64,000 bases of DNA, taken from assembly GCF_003207955.1 (NCBI RefSeq), contig NZ_NOXG01000009.1:34473-98472 (forward strand), read 5' to 3'. Positions 52,097-60,988 of the stretch are shown in pieces (the first letter of the stretch is position 1; every line of letters starts with the position of its first letter). The position numbers and the translations under genes are program-made. Source of the stretch: Novacetimonas pomaceti (GTDB taxonomy: Bacteria; Pseudomonadota; Alphaproteobacteria; Acetobacterales; Acetobacteraceae). The notes under the pieces were generated by a model. That model saw only the letters and a program-made list of their open reading frames with translations, had not been told where the DNA came from and ran no database searches.

Positions 52097-52629
52097 CCGC
52101 CCCGCGAAGCGAAAAGCAGAAAATGCTCGCCGGTGAACTGTATATCGCCAGCGACCCCGAACTGCAGCGCGACATGGCGCAATGCGCCGCATGGCTTGGC
52201 CGGTATAACAACCATGATGGGGTGCTACATGACCGGCTGGGCGCGGTTGGGCAGAACACGACCATACGCGCGCCTTTTCACTGTGATTATGGTTATAACA
52301 TCTTTTTAGGGGACAATGTGTTCCTGAACTTTGGCTGCATCATCCTTGATGTGGTTCCGGTCCGGATCGGCCATGGCACGCAGATCGGCCCCGGCGTTCA
52401 GATCCTTGCGGCCGATCATCCCCGCGACCCGGACCAGCGCCGGAAAATGCTGGAATATGGTCGCCCCATTACCATTGGCAAAAATGTCTGGATCGGTGGG
52501 GGCGCCATCATCCTGCCAGGGATCACGATCGGCAATGATGCCATAATCGGGGCCGGAAGCGTCGTCACGCGCGACGTGGCGGCAGGCGCAACCGTGGCAG
52601 GCAATCCGGCGCGACCTTTGCGCAGCTGA
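52093..52629 (+). CDS. Sugar O-acetyltransferase (Maa/LacA/NodL type)
   Basis: A 178-residue left-handed beta-helix acetyltransferase. The N-terminal Maa domain (KMLAGELYIASDPELQRDMA) is followed by hexapeptide repeats (PFHCDYGYNIFLGDNVFLN, GPGVQILAADHPRDP with the catalytic His, and IGKNVWIGGGAIILPGITIG). It moves acetyl from acetyl-CoA to a sugar hydroxyl. Translationally coupled to the DUF1349 gene by an ATGA overlap, which is unusual for this housekeeping-type enzyme. A repeat copy follows directly. Confidence 0.92.
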   Translation: MTAPRSEKQKMLAGELYIASDPELQRDMAQCAAWLGRYNNHDGVLHDRLGAVGQNTTIRAPFHCDYGYNIFLGDNVFLNFGCIILDVVPVRIGHGTQIGPGVQILAADHPRDPDQRRKMLEYGRPITIGKNVWIGGGAIILPGITIGNDAIIGAGSVVTRDVAAGATVAGNPARPLRS

Positions 52630-52636
52630 TCATCAA

Positions 52637-52716
52637 GAAGTTTTTGGTGATGCTTTTTTCAAAAAGCTTCGGAAGACGCCACCTTTTTGAAAAAAGGCGA
52701 CACCCAAAAACTTTTA
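52637..52716. repeat. Dispersed hairpin repeat (copy G)
   Basis: A complete copy: AGAAGTTTTTGGTG border, ATGCTTTTTTCAAAAAGC hairpin, GGAAGACG linker, CACCTTTTTTG/AAAAAAGGCG hairpin, and the border ACCCAAAAACTTTTA. It starts seven bases after the acetyltransferase stop and lies between convergent genes, so it is well placed as a bidirectional terminator. Confidence 0.75.
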
Positions 52717-52838
52717 TTACCTGCCCTCAACAAATCACTCCCAATCAACGACAGGACAAACACCGACGGTCGCGTGTTGTCACTCCCCATAAAATGACAG
52801 ATCATTTCCGAAAAGCAGACATTGCCCGCATGGCATCA

Positions 52839-53387
52839 TCACGGCGGGCTGATGGAAAAGTCCAGCATATAGGAAGACTGATCCTCTGAACGCTTCTGCC
52901 GGGTGACATGTATCGCGGGATCCTGCGGCAGCAGACAGTTTACCAGCCATACCGTTCCGGTCCCTGCGCCCCTGTCACGATATGTCAGGCGGTAACTGCC
53001 GGTCTGAAGACCGGTTTTCACGCTGAAACGCAGGTCGATGACGCCAGTGCCCGCCCGCATCTCCGCGATGGTGGGAAAAGTGAGCGCCTCCACCCGCAAC
53101 CGCGCCGCCCGCCCATTCAGGGACAGCGAAAGGCCCTGCATGATCTGCGACACATAGGCCCGCTGCTCAACGGGCGACAGGCGCCCGTCACTGTTCCGGT
53201 CCATCTGTCGGATGACGTCATTGGCAACATCCATGCCTGGCGTAAGCCGCAGATGCAGCAGGATATGCGTCCGCGTCAGGTCAAGGGTTGCCGCATGCAG
53301 GTATTCATCCAGCCGGTGCGCCATGGCCGCCCCGCCGGAAAGCAGCAGGATACCTGCGGCGAACAGCGCGATCCCTACCCGGTTCAT
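52839..53387 (-). CDS. HupE/UreJ-type N-terminal domain protein with EF-hand (stand-alone)
   Basis: A 182-residue exported protein: signal peptide (ALFAAGILLLSGGAAMA), then HRLDEYLHAATLDLTRTHI, which closely matches the periplasmic N-terminal part of HupE/UreJ_2-like proteins. An EF-hand loop DRNSDGRLSPVE is followed by a domain ending VNCLLPQDPAIHVTRQ and YMLDFSISP. Full HupE-like proteins continue into several membrane helices; this one stops before them. The ATG overlaps the stop of the DUF3500 gene (ATGA), so the two are coupled. A metal- or calcium-dependent envelope role is possible; unproven. Confidence 0.72.
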   Translation of the reverse strand: MNRVGIALFAAGILLLSGGAAMAHRLDEYLHAATLDLTRTHILLHLRLTPGMDVANDVIRQMDRNSDGRLSPVEQRAYVSQIMQGLSLSLNGRAARLRVEALTFPTIAEMRAGTGVIDLRFSVKTGLQTGSYRLTYRDRGAGTGTVWLVNCLLPQDPAIHVTRQKRSEDQSSYMLDFSISPP

Positions 53388-54577
53388 TGCACGGTAAAGC
53401 GACTGCCATAGCTGTCGGTCGGGTCCCGATAGACCGTATGGACATGCAGGGTGGGATCCCCACCAACCCCTTGGGGCGAAAACTCGATCAGCAGGCGCGG
53501 CCCCTGAATCCGGTAATAGGACGACCCGTTATGGCCGGGTTCACAGGTGGTCGGCCCACTCCAGGCGAACCAGGTTTCATCCAGCCCCTCGCGGATTTCC
53601 TTCAGACGCGGCGCGGCATAGGCATCATTGATGATCCCGGCCCATTCCGCGATGATGTCCATCAGCATCCCTTTCTGGGCGGTATTCAGGGCTGTCCCCC
53701 GGATACCCTCGGGGACAAGGGTTTCGCCGTCATGGCCCGGCCCCTGAACAAGATCCTCCACCCTGTATGGAAGGATGGCCTGCTGCTTCTGGCCTGCATT
53801 CAGGGAATTGAGAAGCGCGAACGCCCTGTCATTTTCACCGGCCAGCACGCGGACGGTCTTTCCATCGCGGGAATAGAGGGCTGGCTGCGCCCCGGTCAGC
53901 GTCGGCGTCATCACGCCATGCGCGCCATCGACCACGACATTCAGGCCCAGATGATGGCCGCCGAACTGCACCATCCATGGCGATGTTTCCGAGGGCTGCC
54001 CGAAAAGCGCGATCGTATAGACCGCCCGGCCCGAGGCGAATGGCGTGCCGCCATCCGCAAGCGCCTGATCGGCCCCCATGATGTCCTGCACCTTCTGATA
54101 TCCTTTCGTGCTCAGAAGGGTGCGCAGCAGATGCAGGGCGGCGGCCTGCTGCGCCGATGTCAGGTGGCCCATCTGCAGGCCCGGACGGGGCACGTCGCTG
54201 ACGGGATAATTGGACCACACCGCCGTGCCATATCGTTCCCCGACAAAGCCCCCCGGCGGTCCCATGCCGGGTCCGCGTTTCATTGGCGCTGCGGCCTGCG
54301 CATCCGTTACGGGCAATGATGGCTGATCGGGCGCGCTTCTGCGGAAACGGGCAAGGGTGCCGGACTTTTGTGTAACAAAGGGAAACTGCACCATTTCCCG
54401 ACCATGGGAATCGAAGGTTGCGAGGAACGCGCGGGCAGCGGTAACGGCCTCATGGGTCTGGCTGACCGCAGGATCCCCTGCCGCCGGCATGATGGCGGAA
54501 CGCGGCAAGGCGTCCTGCGCAACGGCGGGAACGGCCGCCAGAAACAGGCTGCCAATCACCCAAAATCCGGTCTTCAT
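53384..54577 (-). CDS. Secreted DUF3500 family protein
   Basis: About 397 residues with a signal peptide (MKTGFWVIGSLFLAAVPAVA). The mature protein carries the DUF3500 signature: AARAFLATFDSHGREMVQFPF, MGHLTSAQQAAALHLLRTLLS, GQPSETSPWMVQFGGHHLGLNV and WFAWSGPTTCEPGHNGSSYYRIQGPRLLIEF (in segments). The HH and HNG...YYRIQGP parts suggest metal- or ligand-binding, but no activity is known. The ATG at 54577 is chosen for the signal peptide; an ATG at 54598 adds seven residues. It is co-translated with the HupE-N-like gene. Confidence 0.85.
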   Translation of the reverse strand: MKTGFWVIGSLFLAAVPAVAQDALPRSAIMPAAGDPAVSQTHEAVTAARAFLATFDSHGREMVQFPFVTQKSGTLARFRRSAPDQPSLPVTDAQAAAPMKRGPGMGPPGGFVGERYGTAVWSNYPVSDVPRPGLQMGHLTSAQQAAALHLLRTLLSTKGYQKVQDIMGADQALADGGTPFASGRAVYTIALFGQPSETSPWMVQFGGHHLGLNVVVDGAHGVMTPTLTGAQPALYSRDGKTVRVLAGENDRAFALLNSLNAGQKQQAILPYRVEDLVQGPGHDGETLVPEGIRGTALNTAQKGMLMDIIAEWAGIINDAYAAPRLKEIREGLDETWFAWSGPTTCEPGHNGSSYYRIQGPRLLIEFSPQGVGGDPTLHVHTVYRDPTDSYGSRFTVQ

Positions 54578-54730
54578 CCACTCACCATCCCGTCTCAACC
54601 CTCTCCCGCCCCAATTCCTGCTTCAGGCGCCAGTGTTGAAACATTGTATGCCGTCAGGCATGAAATCAAGGCTTTGCCTTTCCCGCTCCGGAAAGGTCAC
54701 GATACAGGAAGATCAAAGTCGAGGACCGTC

Positions 54731-56338
54731 ATGCCGTCTGTAAAGCGATGCCCCCTTCCTTTTGCAAAGCTGCCGTGCCCGCCCATGCTCACGCTTGCCG
54801 CAGGGACGGTCCTTGCGGCCTTCGCGCTGCCCTTCCTGTCATCCGGGGCCCATGCGGACGATTGCGCCAGTCTGGCGCATTTCGCGCTTTCGGATGCCAC
54901 CTATACCAAAATCGAAACCGTGGAGGCCGGCGCCTGGCACAGCCCGCAGACGCAACTGACCCGGATCATGACATCTTCGGGCATGAACCTTGCGGGACAT
55001 CCCGTGCAGGCCCCCAATCCTGCCTTTTGCCGCGTTGCCATTACACTCCATCCCACTCAGGATTCCCGGATCCGCACCGAAATCTGGCTGCCTCTGCGGG
55101 GCTGGAACGGGAAATTCCTTGGCGTCGGGAATTTCGGCTGGGCCGGTTCGCTCATGTATGACGGCATGGTCACCGGCGTGGGGGAAGGTTACGCGGTCGC
55201 AAGCACCGATACCGGACATGACAGTTCCACGCCAGAGGGCGAAGGCGGCCGCTTCACGCTTGGTCATCCGGAAAAGCTGATCGACTACGCCTATCGGGCC
55301 GATCACCTGATGACGGTTACGGCCAGGCAGATCATACGGCGCTTTTATGCAAAACCCGCGTCGCATGCCTACTGGATCGGATGTTCGCTTGGCGGTCTGG
55401 AGGGGTTGATCGAGGCCAGGCGCTATCCCAAGGATTATGACGGCATTGTCGTTGGCGCCCCGCCCAATCCGATCGTGAATTTCAATGCGGAACAGCTGTG
55501 GGCCGGATGGATGAGCTATGACGACCCCGCGCTTCGTGTGAGCCGGCAGAAATTCCAGCTGCTCAACAATGCCGTCATGGCGGCCTGCGCGTCGCCTGTC
55601 GGCAAAAGGCAGGGCTTCCTTGACGAACCTGACCGCTGCGGTTTCGAGCCACGCCAGCTTCTGTGCAAGGGGCAGGAGACCTCGGGCTGTCTGACGGATA
55701 ATGAAGTGAAATCGGTGGAGCAGATCTATCGCGGTCCCATCAATCCCGAAACCGGCAAGGTCATTTTCCCCGGACCGGCCAAGGGCAGCGAGGATGGATT
55801 TTCAGCTGACGGGAAAGCCTTTCCCGTCGCGCTGGATCTTTTCAAATATGCGGCCTTCCAGAATCCTGACTGGGACTGGACCACGCTGAACTGGGATACG
55901 GATATTGCAACGGCTACCCGCAGGCTCGGGCCGCTGCTGCATGTTGACGACAACCTGACGCCTTTCTTCCGCCATGGCGGCAGGCTGCTGATGTATATTG
56001 GCTGGAATGACGGCCACAACCCCGAACAGCTGGCCAGCTATTATCAATCCGTCATCCGGCATGCCGGCCCCACCGGGCGGGATTCCGCACGGCTCATCAC
56101 CATTCCGGGCATGGGGCACTGCCACGGGGGGGCGGGATGCGATACGTTCAGTAAGCTTGGCGCCATTGATGATTGGGTTGTCCGTGGACAGTCCCCGGAA
56201 ACGATCATCGCCGCGCGCGTATCGGATGGAAAGGTCATCCGTACCCGCCCGCTCTGCGCATGGCCAAAGGTCGCCCGTTATGACGGGCACGGCGACATGG
56301 ACCAGGCATCCAGCTTCGCCTGCGCCATGCCCCGGTAA
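54731..56338 (+). CDS. Tannase/feruloyl esterase family protein
   Basis: A 535-residue exported alpha/beta hydrolase of the tannase family, which cleaves ester bonds to phenolic acids such as gallate or ferulate. The signal peptide ends near SGAHADD. The nucleophile Ser219 sits in YWIGCSLGGLEGLI; the catalytic Asp is likely in GWNDGHNPEQLA and the His in GMGHCHGGAGCDTF. The Cys next to Ser219 and the Cys after the catalytic His are spaced as in the CS-D-HC motif of the family. The ATG at 54731 follows GAGGACCGTC. It is divergent from the DUF3500 gene and followed by a repeat copy. Confidence 0.9.
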   Translation: MPSVKRCPLPFAKLPCPPMLTLAAGTVLAAFALPFLSSGAHADDCASLAHFALSDATYTKIETVEAGAWHSPQTQLTRIMTSSGMNLAGHPVQAPNPAFCRVAITLHPTQDSRIRTEIWLPLRGWNGKFLGVGNFGWAGSLMYDGMVTGVGEGYAVASTDTGHDSSTPEGEGGRFTLGHPEKLIDYAYRADHLMTVTARQIIRRFYAKPASHAYWIGCSLGGLEGLIEARRYPKDYDGIVVGAPPNPIVNFNAEQLWAGWMSYDDPALRVSRQKFQLLNNAVMAACASPVGKRQGFLDEPDRCGFEPRQLLCKGQETSGCLTDNEVKSVEQIYRGPINPETGKVIFPGPAKGSEDGFSADGKAFPVALDLFKYAAFQNPDWDWTTLNWDTDIATATRRLGPLLHVDDNLTPFFRHGGRLLMYIGWNDGHNPEQLASYYQSVIRHAGPTGRDSARLITIPGMGHCHGGAGCDTFSKLGAIDDWVVRGQSPETIIAARVSDGKVIRTRPLCAWPKVARYDGHGDMDQASSFACAMPR

Positions 56339-56351
56339 AATCTGGAAAGCT

Positions 56352-56423
56352 TGGAAGAACGCTGCCTTTTTGAAAAAGGCAGCATCCAAAAACTTTTGTC
56401 AGAAGATGACTTCAAAACAGCCT
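56352..56423. repeat. Dispersed hairpin repeat (copy H)
   Basis: A GGAAGAACGCTGCCTTTTT/AAAAAGGCAGC hairpin with border ATCCAAAAACTTTTG, ending near TTCAAAACAGCC, whose complement GGCTGTTTTGAA matches the outer end seen in copies B and E. It lies between the convergent tannase and outer membrane factor genes. Confidence 0.7.
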
Positions 56424-56465
56424 TCAGGACTGATCGTTCAGGGGTCACCTGAAATCTGTCCGCGA

Positions 56466-57887
56466 TCATTCGCGTTTCCCCTTTTCATGGGCGGTCAGTC
56501 GAAACCCGCCCCCGATCGCCCTGTACATATCAACGGACGCATCAAGACTGCCGAGCAGCGCCGTCGTATGCGCAAGTTCCGCCTGCTGTTCAATCACCTG
56601 GGCCGACAGCACATCCAGCCGGCTGGAATATCCATGTTCCAGCCGCAATTGCGTCAGTTCCACCGTTTTTTCGGCCGCTGTTTCCTTGCCCCCGTCACCC
56701 TGTTCGCGCTCATGGGCGTTGTTCTGTTCCAGCAATGCATCATGCACCTCCCTGAAGGCCGTGCGGATGCTCTGTTTATACAGGATGATCTGCTCGTTCT
56801 TCTCGGCTTTCGCCAGCTTGACCCCGCTTGCCGTCCGGCCGAAATCCAGCACCGGGGCGGCCATTGACGCCGCCAGCGTCCATGACCGTGTTGTCGCGCG
56901 ATACAGGTTGTCAATATCGATATTGTTCACCCCCGCCAGACTGGCCAACGAGATGGTGGGAAAATAGGCCGCCCGGGCAAAGCCGATATTGAAGTTGCTG
57001 GCAATCAGCGTCTGTTCATGCATGGCGATGTCGGGCCTGCGTTCAAGCAGGGTGGACGGGATTTCCGGCGGTGTCGGGATGGGAATGGTCAGTTCATCAA
57101 TGTTTTTACCCCGATCCATCGCCTGTCCGATGATCTGTTCAGGTGAGCGGCCCAGCATGACGGCCAGCGCGCTTTCCGCCTTGCCGCGCTGGTCCTCCAC
57201 ATCCGGCAGGGCCGCCTGCGCGGCGTCAAGCTGTTCCGTCACGTTCTGTACCGCAAGCGCATCGACCGCGCCGACTTCATGCTGCCGCTGCACCAGCGCT
57301 AGCAGTTCCGTCTGGGTCTGGATCGTCCGTTGCAGGATGTCGCGTTCGCTGTCCAGCGCGCGCAGGCTGAAATACAGCTTCGCGGTTGCGGCGGCGATGG
57401 ACAGCCGGGCCGCCGCGTGGCCATAGCCTGCGGCACGCACCCCGGCCTTCGCCGCCTTGCTCAGGCTGGCATTCTTGCCCCACAGGTCCACTTCGTAATT
57501 CAGCATGCCGCCGACGAAGCCAAGGTTGCTCATCCTGTGCGGCGTCGGCAGGTCATCCTTCAGGTGCACGCGGCCATAGGCATCCGCGCCCGCGACGGAA
57601 ATGGACGGCAACTGGTTGGCGAAGGCATATTTGTACTGCGCGCGCGCCTGCTGCAGCTTCGCGCCGGCCAGCGCAAGGTCATCGTTGTTCTTCAGCGCTT
57701 CATCGACCAGTCCGTCAAGAACCGGATCGCCATAACTGCGCCACCATGTGCTGTCATCCGGCGTGGCGGCGGTCTGCGCCGTTCCCCATTTGTCAGGCAT
57801 GGGCATCTGCGGCCGGTGATAGGTCGGCGCCAGCCACGCGCAGCCTGCGAGCAGAACGGGCAGCAGGAGTATCGGGGAACGTTTCAT
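56466..57887 (-). CDS. NodT-family efflux outer membrane lipoprotein
   Basis: A 473-residue TolC-like factor. The lipoprotein signal is MKRSPILLLPVLLAGCAW with the lipidated Cys in LAGC. OEP repeats follow (NNDDLALAGAKLQQARAQYK; ERRPDIAMHEQTLIASNFNI). The ATG at 57887 overlaps the RND pump stop by four bases (ATGA), fixing the start; the long upstream in-frame extension is within the RND gene. It is the outer membrane part of the MFP-RND-OMF set and the last gene of that operon. Confidence 0.9.
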   Translation of the reverse strand: MKRSPILLLPVLLAGCAWLAPTYHRPQMPMPDKWGTAQTAATPDDSTWWRSYGDPVLDGLVDEALKNNDDLALAGAKLQQARAQYKYAFANQLPSISVAGADAYGRVHLKDDLPTPHRMSNLGFVGGMLNYEVDLWGKNASLSKAAKAGVRAAGYGHAAARLSIAAATAKLYFSLRALDSERDILQRTIQTQTELLALVQRQHEVGAVDALAVQNVTEQLDAAQAALPDVEDQRGKAESALAVMLGRSPEQIIGQAMDRGKNIDELTIPIPTPPEIPSTLLERRPDIAMHEQTLIASNFNIGFARAAYFPTISLASLAGVNNIDIDNLYRATTRSWTLAASMAAPVLDFGRTASGVKLAKAEKNEQIILYKQSIRTAFREVHDALLEQNNAHEREQGDGGKETAAEKTVELTQLRLEHGYSSRLDVLSAQVIEQQAELAHTTALLGSLDASVDMYRAIGGGFRLTAHEKGKRE

Positions 57888-60800
57888 CGGGCATTTCCCC
57901 CGGCCTGGGGCGATGGCGTTTCCTTCACCCCGAACCACAGCACGTACAGCGAAGGCAGGAAGATCAGCGTCAGCGCCGTCGCCACGGCAAGGCCGCCCAT
58001 GATGACATCGGCCATCGGCCCCCAGAATACGCTCGATGCAATCGGCAGCATGCCAAGGATGGCGGCGACAGCAGTCAGCATGATGGGACGGAAGCGGATT
58101 TTGGCGGCATTCATGACCGCGTCCCATTCCGATTGTCCCAGATCCTTCTCGATCTGGATCTGGTGGACCAGAATGACCGAGTTGCGGATGATCATGCCAA
58201 TCAGCGCCACCAGCCCCAGCATGGCGATGAAGCCCATGGGATGCTGCGTCAGGAACAGCGCGCCGACCACACCGATCAGGCCGAAGGGCGCCACGCTGAT
58301 GACCAGCGCCAGGCGCTTGAAGCTCTGCAATTCGATCATCAGCACGCCCAGCATGACCAGCACCATGACGGGCATCACGGCGATGACCGAATTCTGTGAC
58401 TTCGCGCTTTCCTCAACCGTACCACCCACCGCGACATGGTAGCCGACCGGGAGGCGGGCGTTAAACGCCGCGATTTTCCGGGCCAGCGTGGCAACGGCGG
58501 TATCCGCCTGCACCCCGTCGCGCAGCTGCGCCTGTATGGTCAGCGTCGGCAGCCGGTCGCGCCGCCAGATCAGGGGGTATTCCTCGACGTAGGAGACGCT
58601 CGCCACGGTCGACAGCGGCACCGTCTGGTCATTGGGCAGGCGGATGTCGAGATTGCGCAGGTCCTCGATCGACAGGCGCTGCGCATGGTTGGCCCGCAGC
58701 ACGACATCCACCAGATAGATGCTGTCGCGGATCTGGGTCGCCGTAAGCCCGGTCACCGCCGAATTGATCGCCAGCGCGATCGCGCCGGATGACAGGCCCA
58801 GCCGGTGCGCCTCATCCTGGCGCACGTCGATCTTCAGCTTGCGCGCAGGATCGCCCCAGTCGAAATTGATCATGTGCAGCTGGTTGCCGTCGGCCATGAT
58901 TTTCGCCACGTCATGCGCGTAATGCCAGACGCGGTCCGGATCGCGGCCCGTGACGCGGTACTGAACCGGCCAGCCCACCGGCGGACCAAGTTCCAGCGGG
59001 AACAGCCCATGCACCACGTCGGGCATGTCGCGGCTCAACGCCACGTCCAGCCGTCTGCGCAGCCGGTCACGCGCCACGGCACTTTTGGCGACGATGACGG
59101 TCTGGGTAAAGAAATCGTTGGGCAACTGCTCATTAAGCGAGAGATAGAAGCGCACAGCCCCCCGCCCGACATAGGAACTCCAGTGGTCGATATCGGGGTC
59201 ATTGCGCAGGATGGCATCCAGCCGGCGCGAGACATCCGCCGTCGCCTTGATCGACGCCCCCTGCCGCAGCGAAAGGTCAACCAGCAGTTCCGGCCGGTCG
59301 GACGCCGGGAAGAACTGCCGCGGCACCAGCGGGGACAGTGCAATGGCCACGACCAGCGCCGCAAGGCTGGTCAGAACGGTAGTACGCGGGCGGCGCATGG
59401 TGAACAGCAGCGCGCGGCTGAACACGCGCAGCAGCCGTCCCTCCGGCGGGGTGTGGGGCGTCGTCGCCGGGCGCTGCTTCAGGATGGTCACACCCACCAG
59501 CGGAGCCACCAGCACGGCCACGAACCATGACGCGATCAGGGCGATGCCAACCACGGCGAAGAGCGAGAACGTATATTCCCCCGCGACACTTTTGGCGAAC
59601 CCCACCGGGATGAACCCCGCCACGGTCACAAGGGTGCCGGTCAGCATCGGAAAGGCGGTGGAGACATAGGCATAGGTCGCCGCCCGCGTCAGGCTCCAGC
59701 CTTCCTCCAGCTTGCTGACCATGCTCTCGACCGTGATCATGGCGTCATCCACCAGCAGGCCAAGGGCGATGATCAGCGCACCGAGCGAGACGCGCTGCAG
59801 GTCGATGCCGAACATCTTCATGCACACGAACACGACCGCCAGCACGAAGGGAATGCAGAACGCCACCACCGTGCCCGCGCGCGCGCCAAGGCTGAGGAAA
59901 CTGATGCCCAGCACGATCAGGATGGCCTCGAACAGGGCCTCCGTAAAATCCCCGACGGCGTCGTGCACGACCTTGGGCTGGTTGGCGACAAGGTGCGCCT
60001 CGATCCCGATGGGCATCCGGGCATGCAGTTCGGCCATCTTCGCCGTGATGTTCTTTTCCAGCTCCAGCACGTTGCCGCCGCTGCGCATGGACAGGGCAAG
60101 GCCGATCGCGTCATGCCCCCCCACCCGGAACATCGTCTGCGGCGGGTCGGAATAGGTGCGGGTGATGGTCGCGATGTCGCCCAGGCGGATCTTGCGGCCG
60201 CCCGCGTACACCGTGACGTTGGCGATGTCCTCCACCGAACCGAACTGCCCGGTTGGCTGGACCTGTATCTGTTCGCGCCCGGTATCGATCACGCCGGACG
60301 GCACCGTGGCGTTCTGCGCCAGCAGGGCGGCTGCGATCGTCGCGCCATTTATGCCCAGCCGGGCAAGGTGATGGGTGGAGAAATCGACATAGATCTTCTC
60401 ATCCTGCGCGCCCAGCGTGTCGATCTTGGCCACGTCGGGCACATGCAGCAGTTCGTCGCGCACCGTCTCGACATAATCGCGCAGTTCGCGGTGGGAAAAT
60501 CCATCGGCGGTAAAACCGTATATGATGCCGTAGGTATCGCCGAATTCGTCATCAAAGAACGGACCGACCGCGCCAGATGGCAGCTGCGCCTTGATATCCC
60601 CCACCTTCTTGCGCACCTGATACCAGATGTCGGGCACTTCCGCCTTGGGCGCGCCCGACAGCAGGTTGACGAAAATCGTGGTCTTTCCCGCCAGCGTATA
60701 GCTTTTGATGTAGTCGAGGTCAGGGGTTTCCTGCAGCTTCTTTTCAATGCGCTCCGTCAGCTGATGGGTGGTCTCCTCCACCGAGGCACCAGGCAGGAAC

Positions 60801-60988
60801 GCCTGCACCACCATGGTCTTCACGGTAAAGGGCGGATCCTCGTTCCGGCCCAGCCCGAAATAGGACCGGATGCCCGCGACACTGATCAGGATCATGAAGA
60901 ACAGCACAAGCGCGCGATGGCGGATGGACCAGTCGGACAGGTTTACCCCTCCCGGGGGGGCGGGCTCAGGGACGGACATCGGCTTCAT
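57884..60988 (-). CDS. RND efflux pump inner membrane transporter
   Basis: A 1034-residue proton-driven RND permease with 12 membrane segments and two large periplasmic loops. It starts IRHRALVLFFMILISVAGIR, has GLGRNEDPPFTVKTMVVQA in the first loop, and the proton-relay Asp pair in GLLVDDAMITVESMV. The C-terminal half has LVMLGVLMIELQSFKRLALV and MILVHQIQ-like RNSVILVHQIQIEKDLG. It resembles the TriC/VexF-like group rather than classic AcrB. The 5' end overlaps the adaptor gene by about 20 bases and the 3' end overlaps the outer membrane factor. Substrates unknown. Confidence 0.92.
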   Translation of the reverse strand: MKPMSVPEPAPPGGVNLSDWSIRHRALVLFFMILISVAGIRSYFGLGRNEDPPFTVKTMVVQAFLPGASVEETTHQLTERIEKKLQETPDLDYIKSYTLAGKTTIFVNLLSGAPKAEVPDIWYQVRKKVGDIKAQLPSGAVGPFFDDEFGDTYGIIYGFTADGFSHRELRDYVETVRDELLHVPDVAKIDTLGAQDEKIYVDFSTHHLARLGINGATIAAALLAQNATVPSGVIDTGREQIQVQPTGQFGSVEDIANVTVYAGGRKIRLGDIATITRTYSDPPQTMFRVGGHDAIGLALSMRSGGNVLELEKNITAKMAELHARMPIGIEAHLVANQPKVVHDAVGDFTEALFEAILIVLGISFLSLGARAGTVVAFCIPFVLAVVFVCMKMFGIDLQRVSLGALIIALGLLVDDAMITVESMVSKLEEGWSLTRAATYAYVSTAFPMLTGTLVTVAGFIPVGFAKSVAGEYTFSLFAVVGIALIASWFVAVLVAPLVGVTILKQRPATTPHTPPEGRLLRVFSRALLFTMRRPRTTVLTSLAALVVAIALSPLVPRQFFPASDRPELLVDLSLRQGASIKATADVSRRLDAILRNDPDIDHWSSYVGRGAVRFYLSLNEQLPNDFFTQTVIVAKSAVARDRLRRRLDVALSRDMPDVVHGLFPLELGPPVGWPVQYRVTGRDPDRVWHYAHDVAKIMADGNQLHMINFDWGDPARKLKIDVRQDEAHRLGLSSGAIALAINSAVTGLTATQIRDSIYLVDVVLRANHAQRLSIEDLRNLDIRLPNDQTVPLSTVASVSYVEEYPLIWRRDRLPTLTIQAQLRDGVQADTAVATLARKIAAFNARLPVGYHVAVGGTVEESAKSQNSVIAVMPVMVLVMLGVLMIELQSFKRLALVISVAPFGLIGVVGALFLTQHPMGFIAMLGLVALIGMIIRNSVILVHQIQIEKDLGQSEWDAVMNAAKIRFRPIMLTAVAAILGMLPIASSVFWGPMADVIMGGLAVATALTLIFLPSLYVLWFGVKETPSPQAGGNAR

